A stretch of DNA of 64,000 nt from positions 3,038,001-3,102,000 of the forward strand of contig NZ_CP019770.1 of the NCBI RefSeq assembly GCF_004328665.1. The letters are read 5' to 3'. The translations under genes were made by a program, and so were the position numbers. Source of the DNA: Pseudoalteromonas sp. DL-6 (GTDB lineage Bacteria > Pseudomonadota > Gammaproteobacteria > Enterobacterales > Alteromonadaceae). The notes under the pieces are model-generated. The model saw nothing but the letters and a program-made list of their open reading frames with translations. It did not search any database and had not been told where the DNA came from. This document shows positions 36,397 to 45,750 of the stretch, piece after piece. The first letter of the stretch is position 1. Every line of letters starts with the position of its first letter.

Positions 36397-36708
36397 GTGA
36401 TTATTAAAATTATTATTGTTCTACTGTTATTATTTATATTGTTTAATTTATTTCGTGCTTTATTTATTATGGTGTCGGGAAAAACCAATGGACGCCCCAT
36501 GTCTCACTTTTTAGGGCGTCGAGTGTTATTTTCTGTTGTAGTGTTAGTGATGGTAATTGCCGCACTAAAGCTCGGTTTAATTACGGCAAATCAATCACCT
36601 TTGCCCACTACAGTACATATACAAAAACAAACAAACATAGCCAAACAACATCAACAAAATGCCAGTACCACGCCGCAGCTTGAAAGGCGAAGTGCTTATT
36701 TTTTGTAA
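36397..36708 (+). CDS. DUF2909-type twin-transmembrane protein, 3' end overlapping ctaE
   Basis: A small protein with two membrane segments (about 2-24 and 45-65) and the family's GRPMSHFLGRRVLFS motif between them; DUF2909 proteins often lie in cytochrome oxidase clusters. It runs opposite to the surrounding oxidase genes. The expected family length is about 70 residues, but this frame continues to 103, and its last 34 codons are antisense to the ctaE C-terminus (101-base convergent overlap). The extra tail is Gln/Thr-rich with no similarity I recognise. No function is known. Confidence 0.72.
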   Translation: MIIKIIIVLLLLFILFNLFRALFIMVSGKTNGRPMSHFLGRRVLFSVVVLVMVIAALKLGLITANQSPLPTTVHIQKQTNIAKQHQQNASTTPQLERRSAYFL

Positions 36709-37483
36709 AGTGACCTTTTAAAATCCGTAGGAAAACGATTAATAGAATAATGGTACCTAAGGTGACATGCATACCGTGAAAACCGGTTAGCAAAAAGAAG
36801 GTATTACCGTAAATTCCCGCATCAAGGGTTAAATTAAGGTCATTATAAGCATAAATATATTCTTCTACTTGGAGCCCTAAAAAGCATACTCCCAGCAAAA
36901 TAGTTACGCCTAAAAACACCTTAAGTGGAGTGCGTTTGTTATTTTCCATCGCTACATGAGCAAAATGCAGAGTTACCGACGACGCTAATAAAATAAGGGT
37001 ATTTATCAGTGGTAACCCTTGCCAGCCCATTGCTTGCGTAGAGGTGCCCCCTGGGGTATTTAACAATGGCCACACAGCCTCAAAAGTAGGCCATAACACT
37101 TCGTTAGTCATGGCGTTGTTATCGGCGCCTCCAAGCCAAGGCACAGAAAACATGCGGGCATAAAAAAGGGCGCCAAAAAAGGCCATAAAAAACATGACTT
37201 CTGAAAAAATAAACCAGCTCATACCTTGCCTGAATGAGCGATCCATTTGTGCAGAATATAAACCTTGATGAGACTCTTCAATCACATTTTTAAACCAGCT
37301 AAACAGCATATAAAGCAATACGGCAATACCCACATACAGTAAGTAAACACCACTGCCTCCCTCTTTACCCATATCCATAACTGTTAAGGCTGCCCCTACC
37401 GCAATAAAAAATAGCGCCACCGCGCCAACTATTGGCCATGGACTTTGATCAGGTACGTAATAATGTTCATATTTTTGATTCAT
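36608..37483 (-). CDS. ctaE: cytochrome c oxidase subunit III
   Basis: A 291-residue integral membrane subunit with seven segments, of the heme-copper oxidase subunit III family (GMSWFIFSEVMFFMAFFGALF, GFHGMHVTLGTI, AWYWHFVDVVWL). It stabilises the aa3 complex. It follows ctaG by 35 bases. Its 3' end overlaps the convergent DUF2909 gene by 101 bases. Confidence 0.96.
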   Translation of the reverse strand: MNQKYEHYYVPDQSPWPIVGAVALFFIAVGAALTVMDMGKEGGSGVYLLYVGIAVLLYMLFSWFKNVIEESHQGLYSAQMDRSFRQGMSWFIFSEVMFFMAFFGALFYARMFSVPWLGGADNNAMTNEVLWPTFEAVWPLLNTPGGTSTQAMGWQGLPLINTLILLASSVTLHFAHVAMENNKRTPLKVFLGVTILLGVCFLGLQVEEYIYAYNDLNLTLDAGIYGNTFFLLTGFHGMHVTLGTIILLIVFLRILKGHFTKNKHFAFQAAAWYWHFVDVVWLCLFVFVYVL

Positions 37484-37518
37484 TTCATTTGCTCCTAGTT
37501 TTTCACTAGTTTTATAAG

Positions 37519-38049
37519 CTAGTTATTACTGGCTACTAACTTCTCGCTAATATCAAATACGGTATAAGACAGAGTTAACTCCTCCACATCACTAGGTAAC
37601 TCAGTATCAACATAAAAAAGTAATTTAAACTCTAACTCCTCGCCAGCCTTCAAAGGTTGCTGGTCAAAGCAAAAACACGCTATTTTGTGTAAATACTTAG
37701 CCGCTTTACCCGGCGCTACCGAGGGTATCGCTTGCATCACTTTGTCTTCATTACTGTTGTTTTTAGCGCTAAACATAACCTCACGCATGGCCCCTGGTTT
37801 TACATCTACACTGTATTCTTTAGATTTAACCTCAAAAGGCGCACCACTTTGGGCATGGGTGGTAAAACTAACGCTGACCTCTCTATTCTCAGTAACCAAG
37901 GTACTTTGCTGTGCTTGTTCTAACGAGGGCTTACCATTAAGCCCCGTTATATCGCAAAACACGTCATATATAGGTACCATGGCAAATGCAAAAGCAAACA
38001 TTGCAATGCAAATAACCACCAGCTTTTTTAATAACGGTAGATGACTCAT
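37519..38049 (-). CDS. ctaG: cytochrome c oxidase assembly protein CtaG/Cox11
   Basis: It places CuB in subunit I. The 176-residue protein has one N-terminal membrane anchor (about 8-27), a CDITGLNGKP motif, and the copper-binding CFCF in IACFCFDQQPL in its periplasmic domain. Its ATG overlaps the ctaD stop as TAATG, so translation is coupled to subunit I. Confidence 0.95.
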   Translation of the reverse strand: MSHLPLLKKLVVICIAMFAFAFAMVPIYDVFCDITGLNGKPSLEQAQQSTLVTENREVSVSFTTHAQSGAPFEVKSKEYSVDVKPGAMREVMFSAKNNSNEDKVMQAIPSVAPGKAAKYLHKIACFCFDQQPLKAGEELEFKLLFYVDTELPSDVEELTLSYTVFDISEKLVASNN

Positions 38050-39641
38050 TATTTAATATCCGGCGGCGTTGAGAACGTATGGTAAGGCGCTGGTGAATCA
38101 ACTTCCCATTCAAGCCCTTCAGCTCCATCCCAAACTTTTGCAGGCACTTTATCGCCCCCTTTTGCACATTTATACACAACGACAACAAACAGTAATTGCG
38201 ATAAACCAAAGGCAAACCCACCTATACTAATAATGGCGTTAAAGTCAGCAAACTGCAGTGCATAATCTGGAATTCGACGTGGCATACCGGCTAATCCCAC
38301 AAAATGCATTGGGAAAAACAGCACATTTACACTTACCAAAGACAACCAAAAATGCCATTTTGCCAAGGTAATATTGAACATATTTCCGGTCCATTTTGGC
38401 AGCCAATAATAAGCCCCTGCCATAATAGAAAATACCGCGCCCGTTACGAGTACATAATGAAAGTGTGCAACCACAAAGTAAGTATCGTGGTATTGAAAAT
38501 CAGCAGGCGTAATAGCCAGCATCAATCCCGAAAAACCACCTAAAGTAAACAGCACAATAAATGCGATACTAAATAACATAGGCACTTCAAAGCTAATAGA
38601 GCCACGCCACATAGTTGCTACCCAGTTAAATACTTTTACGCCGGTAGGTACCGATATCAACATAGTCGCGTACATAAAAAACAACTCACCCGCCACGGGC
38701 ATACCAGTGGTAAACATATGATGTGCCCACACGATAAAGCTCAACAAGGCAATCGAGGAAGTGGCGTACACCATAGAGGCGTAACCAAATAGTTTTTTAC
38801 GTGAAAAAGTAGGAACAATCGTAGAGATAATGCCAAAGGCAGGCAAAATCATAATATAAACTTCAGGATGACCAAAAAACCAAAATATATGCTGGAACAT
38901 TACCGGATCGCCACCACCAGCGGCGTCAAAGAAGCTGGTCGCGAAGTATTTATCGGTGAGTACCATAGTAACTGCACCAGCAAGTACCGGCATTACTGCA
39001 ATAAGTAAAAAAGCCGTGATCAGCCATGTCCACACAAATAACGGTAGCTTCATCCACGTCATTCCAGGGGCGCGCATATTCACTATGGTTACCACCACAT
39101 TAATGGCTCCCATAATCGAACTAATACCCATAATATGCACCGCAAACACAAACATTGCTGTGTTGTCGTTACTATAAGTGGTGGAAAGCGGAGCGTAGAA
39201 GGTCCAACCAAATGCAGGGCCGCCACCAGGCATAAACAGTGACGCTAGCAGAATTAAGAACGCAAACGGTAAAATCCAAAAACTCCAGTTGTTCATTCTC
39301 GGTAATGCCATATCTGGCGCACCAATCATTAGCGGGATCATCCAGTTTGCCAATCCAGTAAATGCAGGCATTACTGCACCAAATACCATGATCAGTCCAT
39401 GCACTGTGGTCATTTGGTTAAAAAAGTGTGGATCAACTAACTGTAAACCCGGCTGAAATAGCTCAGCCCGGATCACCATGGCCATTGCTCCACCAATTAA
39501 AAACATAGTGAGTGAAAAAATTAAATATAAGCTGCCTATGTCTTTATGGTTGGTTGTAAATAACCAGCGTTTAAAGCCAGTAGCGGGTTGATGGGCATGA
39601 TGAGCCTCATTGGTATTAGGTTGTTCTGCAATGCTACTCAT
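38049..39641 (-). CDS. ctaD: cytochrome c oxidase subunit I
   Basis: The catalytic subunit, 530 residues with twelve membrane segments, holding heme a, heme a3 and CuB. Key motifs: [11 protein letters not shown] (heme a His), [12 protein letters not shown] (CuB His, the cross-linked Tyr and the E of type A1 oxidases), WAHHMFTTG (CuB His pair) and [10 protein letters not shown] (heme ligands). These place it in the A1 class of aa3 oxidases. Its start overlaps the ctaC stop as TAATG. Confidence 0.98.
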   Translation of the reverse strand: MSSIAEQPNTNEAHHAHQPATGFKRWLFTTNHKDIGSLYLIFSLTMFLIGGAMAMVIRAELFQPGLQLVDPHFFNQMTTVHGLIMVFGAVMPAFTGLANWMIPLMIGAPDMALPRMNNWSFWILPFAFLILLASLFMPGGGPAFGWTFYAPLSTTYSNDNTAMFVFAVHIMGISSIMGAINVVVTIVNMRAPGMTWMKLPLFVWTWLITAFLLIAVMPVLAGAVTMVLTDKYFATSFFDAAGGGDPVMFQHIFWFFGHPEVYIMILPAFGIISTIVPTFSRKKLFGYASMVYATSSIALLSFIVWAHHMFTTGMPVAGELFFMYATMLISVPTGVKVFNWVATMWRGSISFEVPMLFSIAFIVLFTLGGFSGLMLAITPADFQYHDTYFVVAHFHYVLVTGAVFSIMAGAYYWLPKWTGNMFNITLAKWHFWLSLVSVNVLFFPMHFVGLAGMPRRIPDYALQFADFNAIISIGGFAFGLSQLLFVVVVYKCAKGGDKVPAKVWDGAEGLEWEVDSPAPYHTFSTPPDIK

Positions 39642-40783
39642 TATTTAGCCTCCCCATCAGCATCCAGTGCCGCTTGTATTTCGCTTGGTTGAATTACCTC
39701 TCCGGTGTCATTACCCCATGCGTTACGTTTATAAGTAATAACGGCTGCTATCTGCTTAATAGATAATTGCTTGGCAAAAGACTGCATCGCTGTACCAGGC
39801 TTGCCATAAAGTAAAATATCGATGTGACCTTTAATATCACCTACCACTATTGGACTGCCTTTAAGTGCAGGAAAAACCCCTGGCAGGCCTAAACCTGTAG
39901 GTTGGTGACACGCAGCACAGCTCGCCATATAAACTTGCTCACCCAGTGCCATTAACTCTTCTTTTGGTACTACTTGGTCAAGTAGCGCCGCACTTTCGGC
40001 GGCCGCTTTTTGTTTAGCTTGTTTAGCCTCTGCCAACCACGTTTTGAAGTCTTCTTCTGTTTTTGCTTCTACCACAACAGGCATAAAGCCATGATCTTTA
40101 CCACACAGCTCTGCACACTGCCCGCGGTAAGTACCTACTTCATTAATATTGGTCCATGTTTCATTGATAAACCCCGGATTTGCATCTTTTTTAACAGCAA
40201 AATCAGGTACCCACCATGAGTGAATCACATCATCTGAGGTCATTAAAAAACGTACTTTTTGATTAATCGGTAGCACCAGCGGCTTATCTACTTCAAGTAA
40301 ATAGTTCGGGTTTTTATCGGCAAGATTCGTTATTTCATTTTGAGGAGTCGCTAACATTGAATAAAACTCAACGTCCTCCCCCATATATTCGTAATGCCAC
40401 TTCCACTGTGATCCAGTAATTTTTATGGTGATATCAGCTTTGCTGGCATCCTCCATGGCAATTAGGGTTTTAGTCGCAGGAATGGCCATAACAATTAAGA
40501 TGACAAAAGGAATAGCAGTCCAGAGTATTTCTACTTTGGTGCTTTCATGAAACTGGGCAGGGACAGCCCCTTTAGATTTGCGATGATGAATGAGTGCCCA
40601 AAACATAATGGCAAACACGATCACCCCAATCACACAACATATTAAAAATATAGTCATGTGTAGTTGGTATACATTATTACTTATATCAGTTACGCCTTTA
40701 CGCATATTATATTGGCTATTAGCAAGCACATTTTGCGAAAAAACTAACAATATAAGCCACAAGGAAGAACTCAGCTTACCCAT
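39641..40783 (-). CDS. ctaC: cytochrome c oxidase subunit II with fused cytochrome c domain
   Basis: It accepts electrons at CuA. Domains in 380 residues: signal peptide (to about 22), two membrane segments (about 40-62 and 85-105), a cupredoxin domain with CuA ligands in [12 protein letters not shown], and a C-terminal cytochrome c domain (about 270-365) with heme motif CAACHQPTG and a distal Met in GTAMQSF. The fusion makes this a caa3-type subunit II. First gene of the oxidase operon. Confidence 0.97.
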   Translation of the reverse strand: MGKLSSSLWLILLVFSQNVLANSQYNMRKGVTDISNNVYQLHMTIFLICCVIGVIVFAIMFWALIHHRKSKGAVPAQFHESTKVEILWTAIPFVILIVMAIPATKTLIAMEDASKADITIKITGSQWKWHYEYMGEDVEFYSMLATPQNEITNLADKNPNYLLEVDKPLVLPINQKVRFLMTSDDVIHSWWVPDFAVKKDANPGFINETWTNINEVGTYRGQCAELCGKDHGFMPVVVEAKTEEDFKTWLAEAKQAKQKAAAESAALLDQVVPKEELMALGEQVYMASCAACHQPTGLGLPGVFPALKGSPIVVGDIKGHIDILLYGKPGTAMQSFAKQLSIKQIAAVITYKRNAWGNDTGEVIQPSEIQAALDADGEAK

Positions 40784-41254
40784 GTGACGGCTCCTTTGAT
40801 GCTATTGCTGACGCAAAGCGAAGGGACATACGACTTAAACGCCCATTCGTTATTTTTATTTTTTATAAGGGTGCTGGAGTTATTAAATGTGTGTGCTCAA
40901 AACGACTACGCTGTGAGTTATTTTTATTCCAGCTCTTTAATAACTAGTTAAAAAATAAACAATAAGCAAGGTGAGTATGAAAAATAAACAAGGGGTTACT
41001 TAAAAAAGTGCAGCAAAAAAATAGTCACTAATTAGTTAGTTAACCTAAGAGTCAGAGGTGGTAAGGGGTAGCTTGAATAACAGCGGAAAAAATATAAAAT
41101 TTTATGATTTAAAAATAATTAGGATAAATTTATTTATATAAGTATTTAGCGATGTTATTTACAATAACAAAAGCGATTAAAAAGCAGTACCATAAAAATA
41201 ATACAAGTAAAATCAGCGCCTAATTAATATTAAGCGCTAAGTTATGTTTAACTA
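40784..41254. other. 471-base AT-rich intergenic region upstream of ctaC
   Basis: It lies between the ctaC start and the lexA stop. It should hold the oxidase operon promoter; I cannot define it. A MKNKQGVT mini-frame at 40977-41003 has a decent ribosome-binding site but is too short to call. The lexA terminator candidate is at its right end. No RNA gene or repeat is visible. Confidence 0.5.
41215..41238 (-). terminator. possible terminator of lexA
   Basis: AGCGC pairs with GCGCT and, across one mismatch, TAAT with ATTA around a TAAT loop, 17 bases past the lexA stop. On the minus strand a short T-run follows. Confidence 0.45.
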
Positions 41255-41872
41255 TCACATCCAGTCAGCGTTACGAATAACACCTACCGCTAAGCCTTCA
41301 ATATTGAAAGATTCATTTTCCAAGTCGACTTCAATTGCCGAAAACTCGTCATTTTCAGCATGCAGTAATACTTTTCTGCCGGCTTTTTCTAGGCGTTTAA
41401 CCGTAACATCATCATCCACTCGAGCAACAATAACCTGACCATTTTCAGCCACTTGAGTTTTATGTACAGCGAGTAAGTCGCCATCCATAATACCAATATC
41501 TTTCATACTCATGCCGTTAACACGCAGTAAAAAATCGGCCGCAGGTTTAAACATTAAAGGGTCAATTTTACAGTGGCTTTCAACATGCTGTTGCGCCAAT
41601 ATTGGCTCACCCGCAGCAACCCGACCAATTAAAGGCAAGCCTAATTGCTCTGGCTCTTCTTCTTCAACAAGCTGAATGCCGCGACTCGCACCCGGCTTCA
41701 TTTTAATTACACCTTTTTTAGCCAGTGCTTTTAAGTGTTCTTCTGCAGCATTTGCACTTTTAAAACCCAGTGTTTGTGCAATTTCGGCACGTGTAGGAGG
41801 CATACCAGTGTCTTTAATAAACACTTTGATAAGTTCGAGTATTTGCGCTTGGCGTTTTGTTAATGGTCGCAT
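41255..41872 (-). CDS. lexA: SOS repressor LexA
   Basis: It represses DNA-damage genes and cleaves itself when RecA filaments form. The 205-residue protein has an N-terminal winged helix (1-70; [24 protein letters not shown]), the Ala-Gly cleavage site in GRVAAGEPI and the Ser/Lys dyad in [10 protein letters not shown] and [15 protein letters not shown]. Two LexA boxes lie directly upstream, so it is autoregulated. dinF is not in its operon. Confidence 0.97.
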   Translation of the reverse strand: MRPLTKRQAQILELIKVFIKDTGMPPTRAEIAQTLGFKSANAAEEHLKALAKKGVIKMKPGASRGIQLVEEEEPEQLGLPLIGRVAAGEPILAQQHVESHCKIDPLMFKPAADFLLRVNGMSMKDIGIMDGDLLAVHKTQVAENGQVIVARVDDDVTVKRLEKAGRKVLLHAENDEFSAIEVDLENESFNIEGLAVGVIRNADWM

Positions 41873-41876
41873 ACAA

Positions 41877-41892
41877 CTGGTTTTCCATACAG
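41877..41892 (-). promoter_or_regulatory. LexA box (proximal)
   Basis: CTG-N10-CAG, reading CTGTATGGAAAACCAG on the lexA strand, five bases before the lexA start codon. It lies 25 bases centre-to-centre from the second box. Confidence 0.75.
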
Positions 41893-41901
41893 TACAATTA
41901 A

Positions 41902-41917
41902 CTGTGAGTATATACAG
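41902..41917 (-). promoter_or_regulatory. LexA box (distal)
   Basis: On the lexA strand this reads CTGTATATACTCACAG, which I believe is identical to the first E. coli lexA box. It matches the consensus CTGT-(AT)4-ACAG well. Confidence 0.88.
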
Positions 41918-42060
41918 TTATTTAAAAATCGCAAATATAAATTAAGACCTTATAAGTCATGATGGCTAAACAATAAGATGCTTTAAAACCGCAATAATAA
42001 ATGTAATTATTAGCAGTGCATTATCATATTAATTCTCAATTACTTATCCAAGGAGCTAGC

Positions 42061-42504
42061 ATGAGTATTTGGCACCAACCAATTACATTAGAGTTTTGTA
42101 AGCAATTAGATCAAGGGATCACTGGCCAAGGCACGCTCATGAAGACCATGGGAATTGAAATCAGTGAAATTGGTGATGACTACTTAGTCGCCACTATGCC
42201 AGCCATACCTGAGCACCATAATCCAATGGGTATAGTGCATGGTGGTGCCAATGTCGTGCTTGCTGAAACAGTAGCAAGTTATGCCGCTAACTTTGTGGTT
42301 GATTTCAGTCGATTTTATTGTGTTGGGCAAGAGATCAGCGCAAGCCACTTAAAAGCGTCACGCAACGGCACATTAACCGCCACCGCAAGGGCTTATCATA
42401 TAGGTAAACGCAGCTCGGTTTGGGATATTAAAATAACCAATAGCCGCAATGAGCTTTGCTGCGTATCAAGAATGACCGCAGCCGTAGTCGAGCGAAAAGG
42501 TTAA
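42061..42504 (+). CDS. PaaI-type hotdog thioesterase
   Basis: A 147-residue single hotdog domain of the PaaI/YbgC-like thioesterase superfamily. The HNPMGIVHGGANVVLAETVASYAAN segment contains the HGG and the catalytic acidic residue of the family. It should hydrolyse an acyl-CoA, with unknown substrate. AAGGAG six bases upstream marks the ATG at 42061, against a frame open from 42016. Its stop is one base away from the convergent hypothetical gene. Confidence 0.88.
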   Translation: MSIWHQPITLEFCKQLDQGITGQGTLMKTMGIEISEIGDDYLVATMPAIPEHHNPMGIVHGGANVVLAETVASYAANFVVDFSRFYCVGQEISASHLKASRNGTLTATARAYHIGKRSSVWDIKITNSRNELCCVSRMTAAVVERKG

Positions 42505-42505
42505 A

Positions 42506-42886
42506 TTACTTTTCCAGAGGGTAAATAGTAACTTCAATGCCTGCGCCAATTGCAGATATGCGTAACAAGGTATCTGCATGCAAGGCCTGATTAAAACATT
42601 TTGGCGACGTACCAGACTCAAACCCCATATCAAACGTTCTGCGAGAGCAACTTAACCATTGCTTTAATGCATTGCGTGAACACGACTCGATTAACTCACA
42701 CAAGTGATTAATTGCTTTATCGGGTGTGGTTATTTCACCAGCCACCTCAATGCGTGCCAGTTGGCGGTATTCGTCTTTATCATAATGTAAAATGGTTGCG
42801 ACCTTTTTTAAATCAGCAACTAATACGCTAATATCTTGCTTTGACTCAAGCTCTAGATCTACATTTAAAAATTGAATTTCCGACAT
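42506..42886 (-). CDS. conserved-looking protein of unknown function
   Basis: A 126-residue soluble protein with no signal peptide or membrane segment and no motif I know. Predicted alpha/beta with Cys residues in ELIESCSRNALKQWLSCSRRTF. The start lacks a strong ribosome-binding site. Being convergent with the thioesterase and alone on its strand, it gives no context clue. Confidence 0.6.
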   Translation of the reverse strand: MSEIQFLNVDLELESKQDISVLVADLKKVATILHYDKDEYRQLARIEVAGEITTPDKAINHLCELIESCSRNALKQWLSCSRRTFDMGFESGTSPKCFNQALHADTLLRISAIGAGIEVTIYPLEK

Positions 42887-43084
42887 ACAGTTGTGTTACC
42901 CCACTTAAATTTCACCGCAAACTTTAACCTAATTTTGCATTTATACCAAATCAACAGCTTATAATTTATTTAATTCCTTTATTAAGCTGCAAGTATTAAA
43001 GTAACGGTTAATACAGCTATTAACCTAATGATAGCTAGCTCCATTAGGTACCTTGCACAAAAAATAATAATAATGAGAAAGCGA

Positions 43085-43795
43085 ATGAACAAACGCATTT
43101 TTAAAACAGCCCGTAAGCTGCATAAATGGCTAGGCTACTTTTTAGTAATACAAATTTTTGCATGGCTGCTTGGCGGTTTATTTATGAGCGCCATGCCACT
43201 TGAAAAAGTACACGGTAAACACCTTGCAAACCGCCAACTAGAAAACCCTTTCAGCCAAGCCGATTACACAGCCTCACTTGATAAAATTATTGCAAATACA
43301 CCACAACCCCAACAAATTAATTATAGTCATTTTTTAAATATCCCAGTAATTACGGTAACTACAGCAAGTAAAATCTATAGTTTTAATGGTGTAACCGGCA
43401 ACCCACTCCCACCACCAAGCAAGGCACAAATCATCGCTAATGCCCAGGCTCACCTTTTAATTAAAGCAAACGTTATAAGCACAAAAAATCTGGCAACCAG
43501 TTTTAGAGAAGCCGGGTTTAAAGAAAATATTTGGCAGGTTAATTTTAACGATATGTTTAGCACCAGCTTATATTTTAATGCTGATAACGGCGAGTTCATT
43601 ACAGTTCGCAGTAATATTTGGCGAGTGTTTGACTTCTTTTGGATGCTACATATTATGGATTACGATGAGCGCGAGGATTTTAACAACCCGTTACTTATTA
43701 GTTTTGCTGCCAGCAGTGTATTTTTTAGCTTTACTGGTTTTATTTTATTACTGCAAAACATCCGATTCAGAACAAGAAAACGTCAGCTATCCTGA
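43085..43795 (+). CDS. PepSY-type membrane protein
   Basis: The protein (about 236 residues) has the layout of PepSY-associated membrane proteins: RKLHKWLGYFLVIQIFAWLLGG at the N-terminus (membrane segment about 14-34), a periplasmic part with two PepSY-like stretches (about 50-190) and a second membrane segment near 210-228. Such proteins are often linked to iron or siderophore reduction, but there is no such context here. Starts at 43028 or 43073 are possible; 43085 has a GAGAA upstream. Confidence 0.7.
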   Translation: MNKRIFKTARKLHKWLGYFLVIQIFAWLLGGLFMSAMPLEKVHGKHLANRQLENPFSQADYTASLDKIIANTPQPQQINYSHFLNIPVITVTTASKIYSFNGVTGNPLPPPSKAQIIANAQAHLLIKANVISTKNLATSFREAGFKENIWQVNFNDMFSTSLYFNADNGEFITVRSNIWRVFDFFWMLHIMDYDEREDFNNPLLISFAASSVFFSFTGFILLLQNIRFRTRKRQLS

Positions 43796-43886
43796 GCTTT
43801 TAAGTGGATTCGGTTGAAAACTGATTTACCATTTAGGTTATTCACTCTAAAATCGCAGCTCCTGTAGTTCACTAAAGTGATAGGAT

Positions 43887-44540
43887 ATGCCGCATTTTAT
43901 TTTTGCGTTATTGCTTTGCGTTGTCAGCTTTAATCTAAATGCTGAGCAATTTACTCGTTTTTCCAGTGCTAAAAAACACTTAATTAAAACCTTACCAACG
44001 GATGCAAAAAGTATCTATTGTGGTTGCGACATAAAACGTAAAGGCAAAAAGTTAGTACCCGATGCAACCCATTGTGGTTATGTGCCACGCAACACATTTA
44101 CCCGCTCAGGTAACGTGAATCAACGCGCTCTACGAATAGAATGGGAACATATTGTACCCGCTTGGGAGTTTGGTCATCAGTTACAATGCTGGCAAAATGG
44201 TGGACGCAAAAATTGCCGTAAAGTAAGTGCAAAGTTTCGCATGATGGAAGCTGATATTAACAATTTAGCTCCCGCAATCGGTGAAATTAACGCTGATCGT
44301 TCAAACTATCGCTTTGGCATGTTAGCCCAAAATGCTAATCAATATGGTCGCTGTGAGGTTAAGGTTAATTTTAAACAACGCGTTATTGAACCGCCGGTTT
44401 ATGCACGTAAACGTATTGCCGATGCATACGCTTACATGCAAAAAACTTATGGTTTAAAAATATCAAATAAACAACAAAAGCTGTTTAATGCGTGGCAACA
44501 ACAAGCTTATGCCGCAAACACCGACAGTAAAAAGCTGTAA
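43887..44540 (+). CDS. endA: endonuclease I, periplasmic or secreted
   Basis: A 217-residue nonspecific DNase with a signal peptide (about 1-19, ending NLNAEQ). The active-site block RIEWEHIVPAWEFGHQ (catalytic His and metal residues), then NNLAPAIGEINADRSNYRFG, are diagnostic of EndA/Vvn. Four or more Cys suggest disulphides, as in that family. It likely degrades extracellular DNA for nutrition. Its stop converges on hmp eight bases away. Confidence 0.95.
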   Translation: MPHFIFALLLCVVSFNLNAEQFTRFSSAKKHLIKTLPTDAKSIYCGCDIKRKGKKLVPDATHCGYVPRNTFTRSGNVNQRALRIEWEHIVPAWEFGHQLQCWQNGGRKNCRKVSAKFRMMEADINNLAPAIGEINADRSNYRFGMLAQNANQYGRCEVKVNFKQRVIEPPVYARKRIADAYAYMQKTYGLKISNKQQKLFNAWQQQAYAANTDSKKL

Positions 44541-44548
44541 ACTTATGT

Positions 44549-45730
44549 TTATAATGCTTGGTGTGGTCCAAATATTTCGTAATGAATATTCGCGCTCTGT
44601 ACACCTAAATCAAGTAGTTGGCCTTTTACATAAGCCATGAACGAAGCTGGTCCACACAAATAAAATACACCCTCACTAATAGGCAGTGATGCCTCAAGCA
44701 CAGATAAATCCATAAGCCCTGTGTAATCACATCCCTCACCACCTTGATTAAACCAGGTTAAGGTTTTTAGTTGTGGATACATAGCCGTTTGCTGAGCTAG
44801 GTAGTCTTTAAATGAATACTCAAGGCTATTTTCACACGCGTGTAAGTAACTAATCGCTTGATTAGTATTGCCACTCAATAGCGTTTGCAGCATAGCCATC
44901 ATTGGGGTTTGGCCAACACCTGCAGAAATAAGCACAACGGGGCTTGTTGCATCTTTCAAAAAGAAATCACCTGCTGGTGGGTATAGCTCTACTAGTGCGC
45001 CCTGCTCTAGTGAGTGTAAATAGTTAGACACCACGCCAGGCTGTGGTTGGCACTCTTTTTTAACGCTAATACGATAGTTTTTAGCATTGCTCTTTTGCGA
45101 AATAGAATACTGGCGGATCTCTTCATATTCAGCCCCCTCAGGCTTAACTTTAATGCCAAGATATTGTCCTGGCTTGTGGGAAATAACAGCTTTGCCGTCT
45201 AAAGGTGTGAGGATAAAGCTGGTTACAAATTCAGACTCAACATGTTTATGAGTAATTTCAAACTTCCGTGTACCTACCCAGCCACCATGATTATTTTTAC
45301 TGTGTGCATACAACGCTGCTTCTTCGGTAATACAAATATCAGCCAGTAGGTTATAAGCTTCTCGCCATGCGTATTCAACATCAGCTGTAAACTGATCAGG
45401 AATAAGCTCTTTAAGTGTGCCGATCAAATGCGCCCCTACAATAGGGTAGTGTTCGGGTAAAATATTCAAGCTGGTATGCTTATGGTTAATTCTAGCTAAT
45501 GCCTCTTTTAACACGGCTAAATTATCAATATTTTGCGCATACGCAGCCAAGGCATTAAATAATGCAAATTGCTGACGACCCGTTTCTTGGTTAGTCATAT
45601 TAAAAATATGTTTAAGTTCCGGGTTATGGCTAAACATGCGCTTATAAAAATGATCGGTGACGGCTGTACCCGCTTCTGCAAGTAATGGAGCTGTACTTTT
45701 TACAATCTCAATAGTTTTTTCAGATAACAT
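44549..45730 (-). CDS. hmp: nitric oxide dioxygenase (flavohemoglobin)
   Basis: It converts NO and O2 to nitrate with NAD(P)H. The 393-residue protein has a globin domain (1-135, distal residues in HFYKRMFSHNPELKHIF; proximal His in ARINHKHTSL), a FAD domain with RQYSIS, and an NAD domain with SAGVGQTPMMAML and EIFGPHQ near the end. It is 20 bases after nnrS, in an operon that faces norR, so NorR control is likely. Confidence 0.97.
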   Translation of the reverse strand: MLSEKTIEIVKSTAPLLAEAGTAVTDHFYKRMFSHNPELKHIFNMTNQETGRQQFALFNALAAYAQNIDNLAVLKEALARINHKHTSLNILPEHYPIVGAHLIGTLKELIPDQFTADVEYAWREAYNLLADICITEEAALYAHSKNNHGGWVGTRKFEITHKHVESEFVTSFILTPLDGKAVISHKPGQYLGIKVKPEGAEYEEIRQYSISQKSNAKNYRISVKKECQPQPGVVSNYLHSLEQGALVELYPPAGDFFLKDATSPVVLISAGVGQTPMMAMLQTLLSGNTNQAISYLHACENSLEYSFKDYLAQQTAMYPQLKTLTWFNQGGEGCDYTGLMDLSVLEASLPISEGVFYLCGPASFMAYVKGQLLDLGVQSANIHYEIFGPHQAL

Positions 45731-45750
45731 TTTGGTTTCCTATGGGTGAA

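Noticed and set aside
40977..41003. Eight-codon frame MKNKQGVT with a good ribosome-binding site
   Set aside because: It is too short, has no downstream gene on its strand within reach and no sign of a regulatory hairpin.
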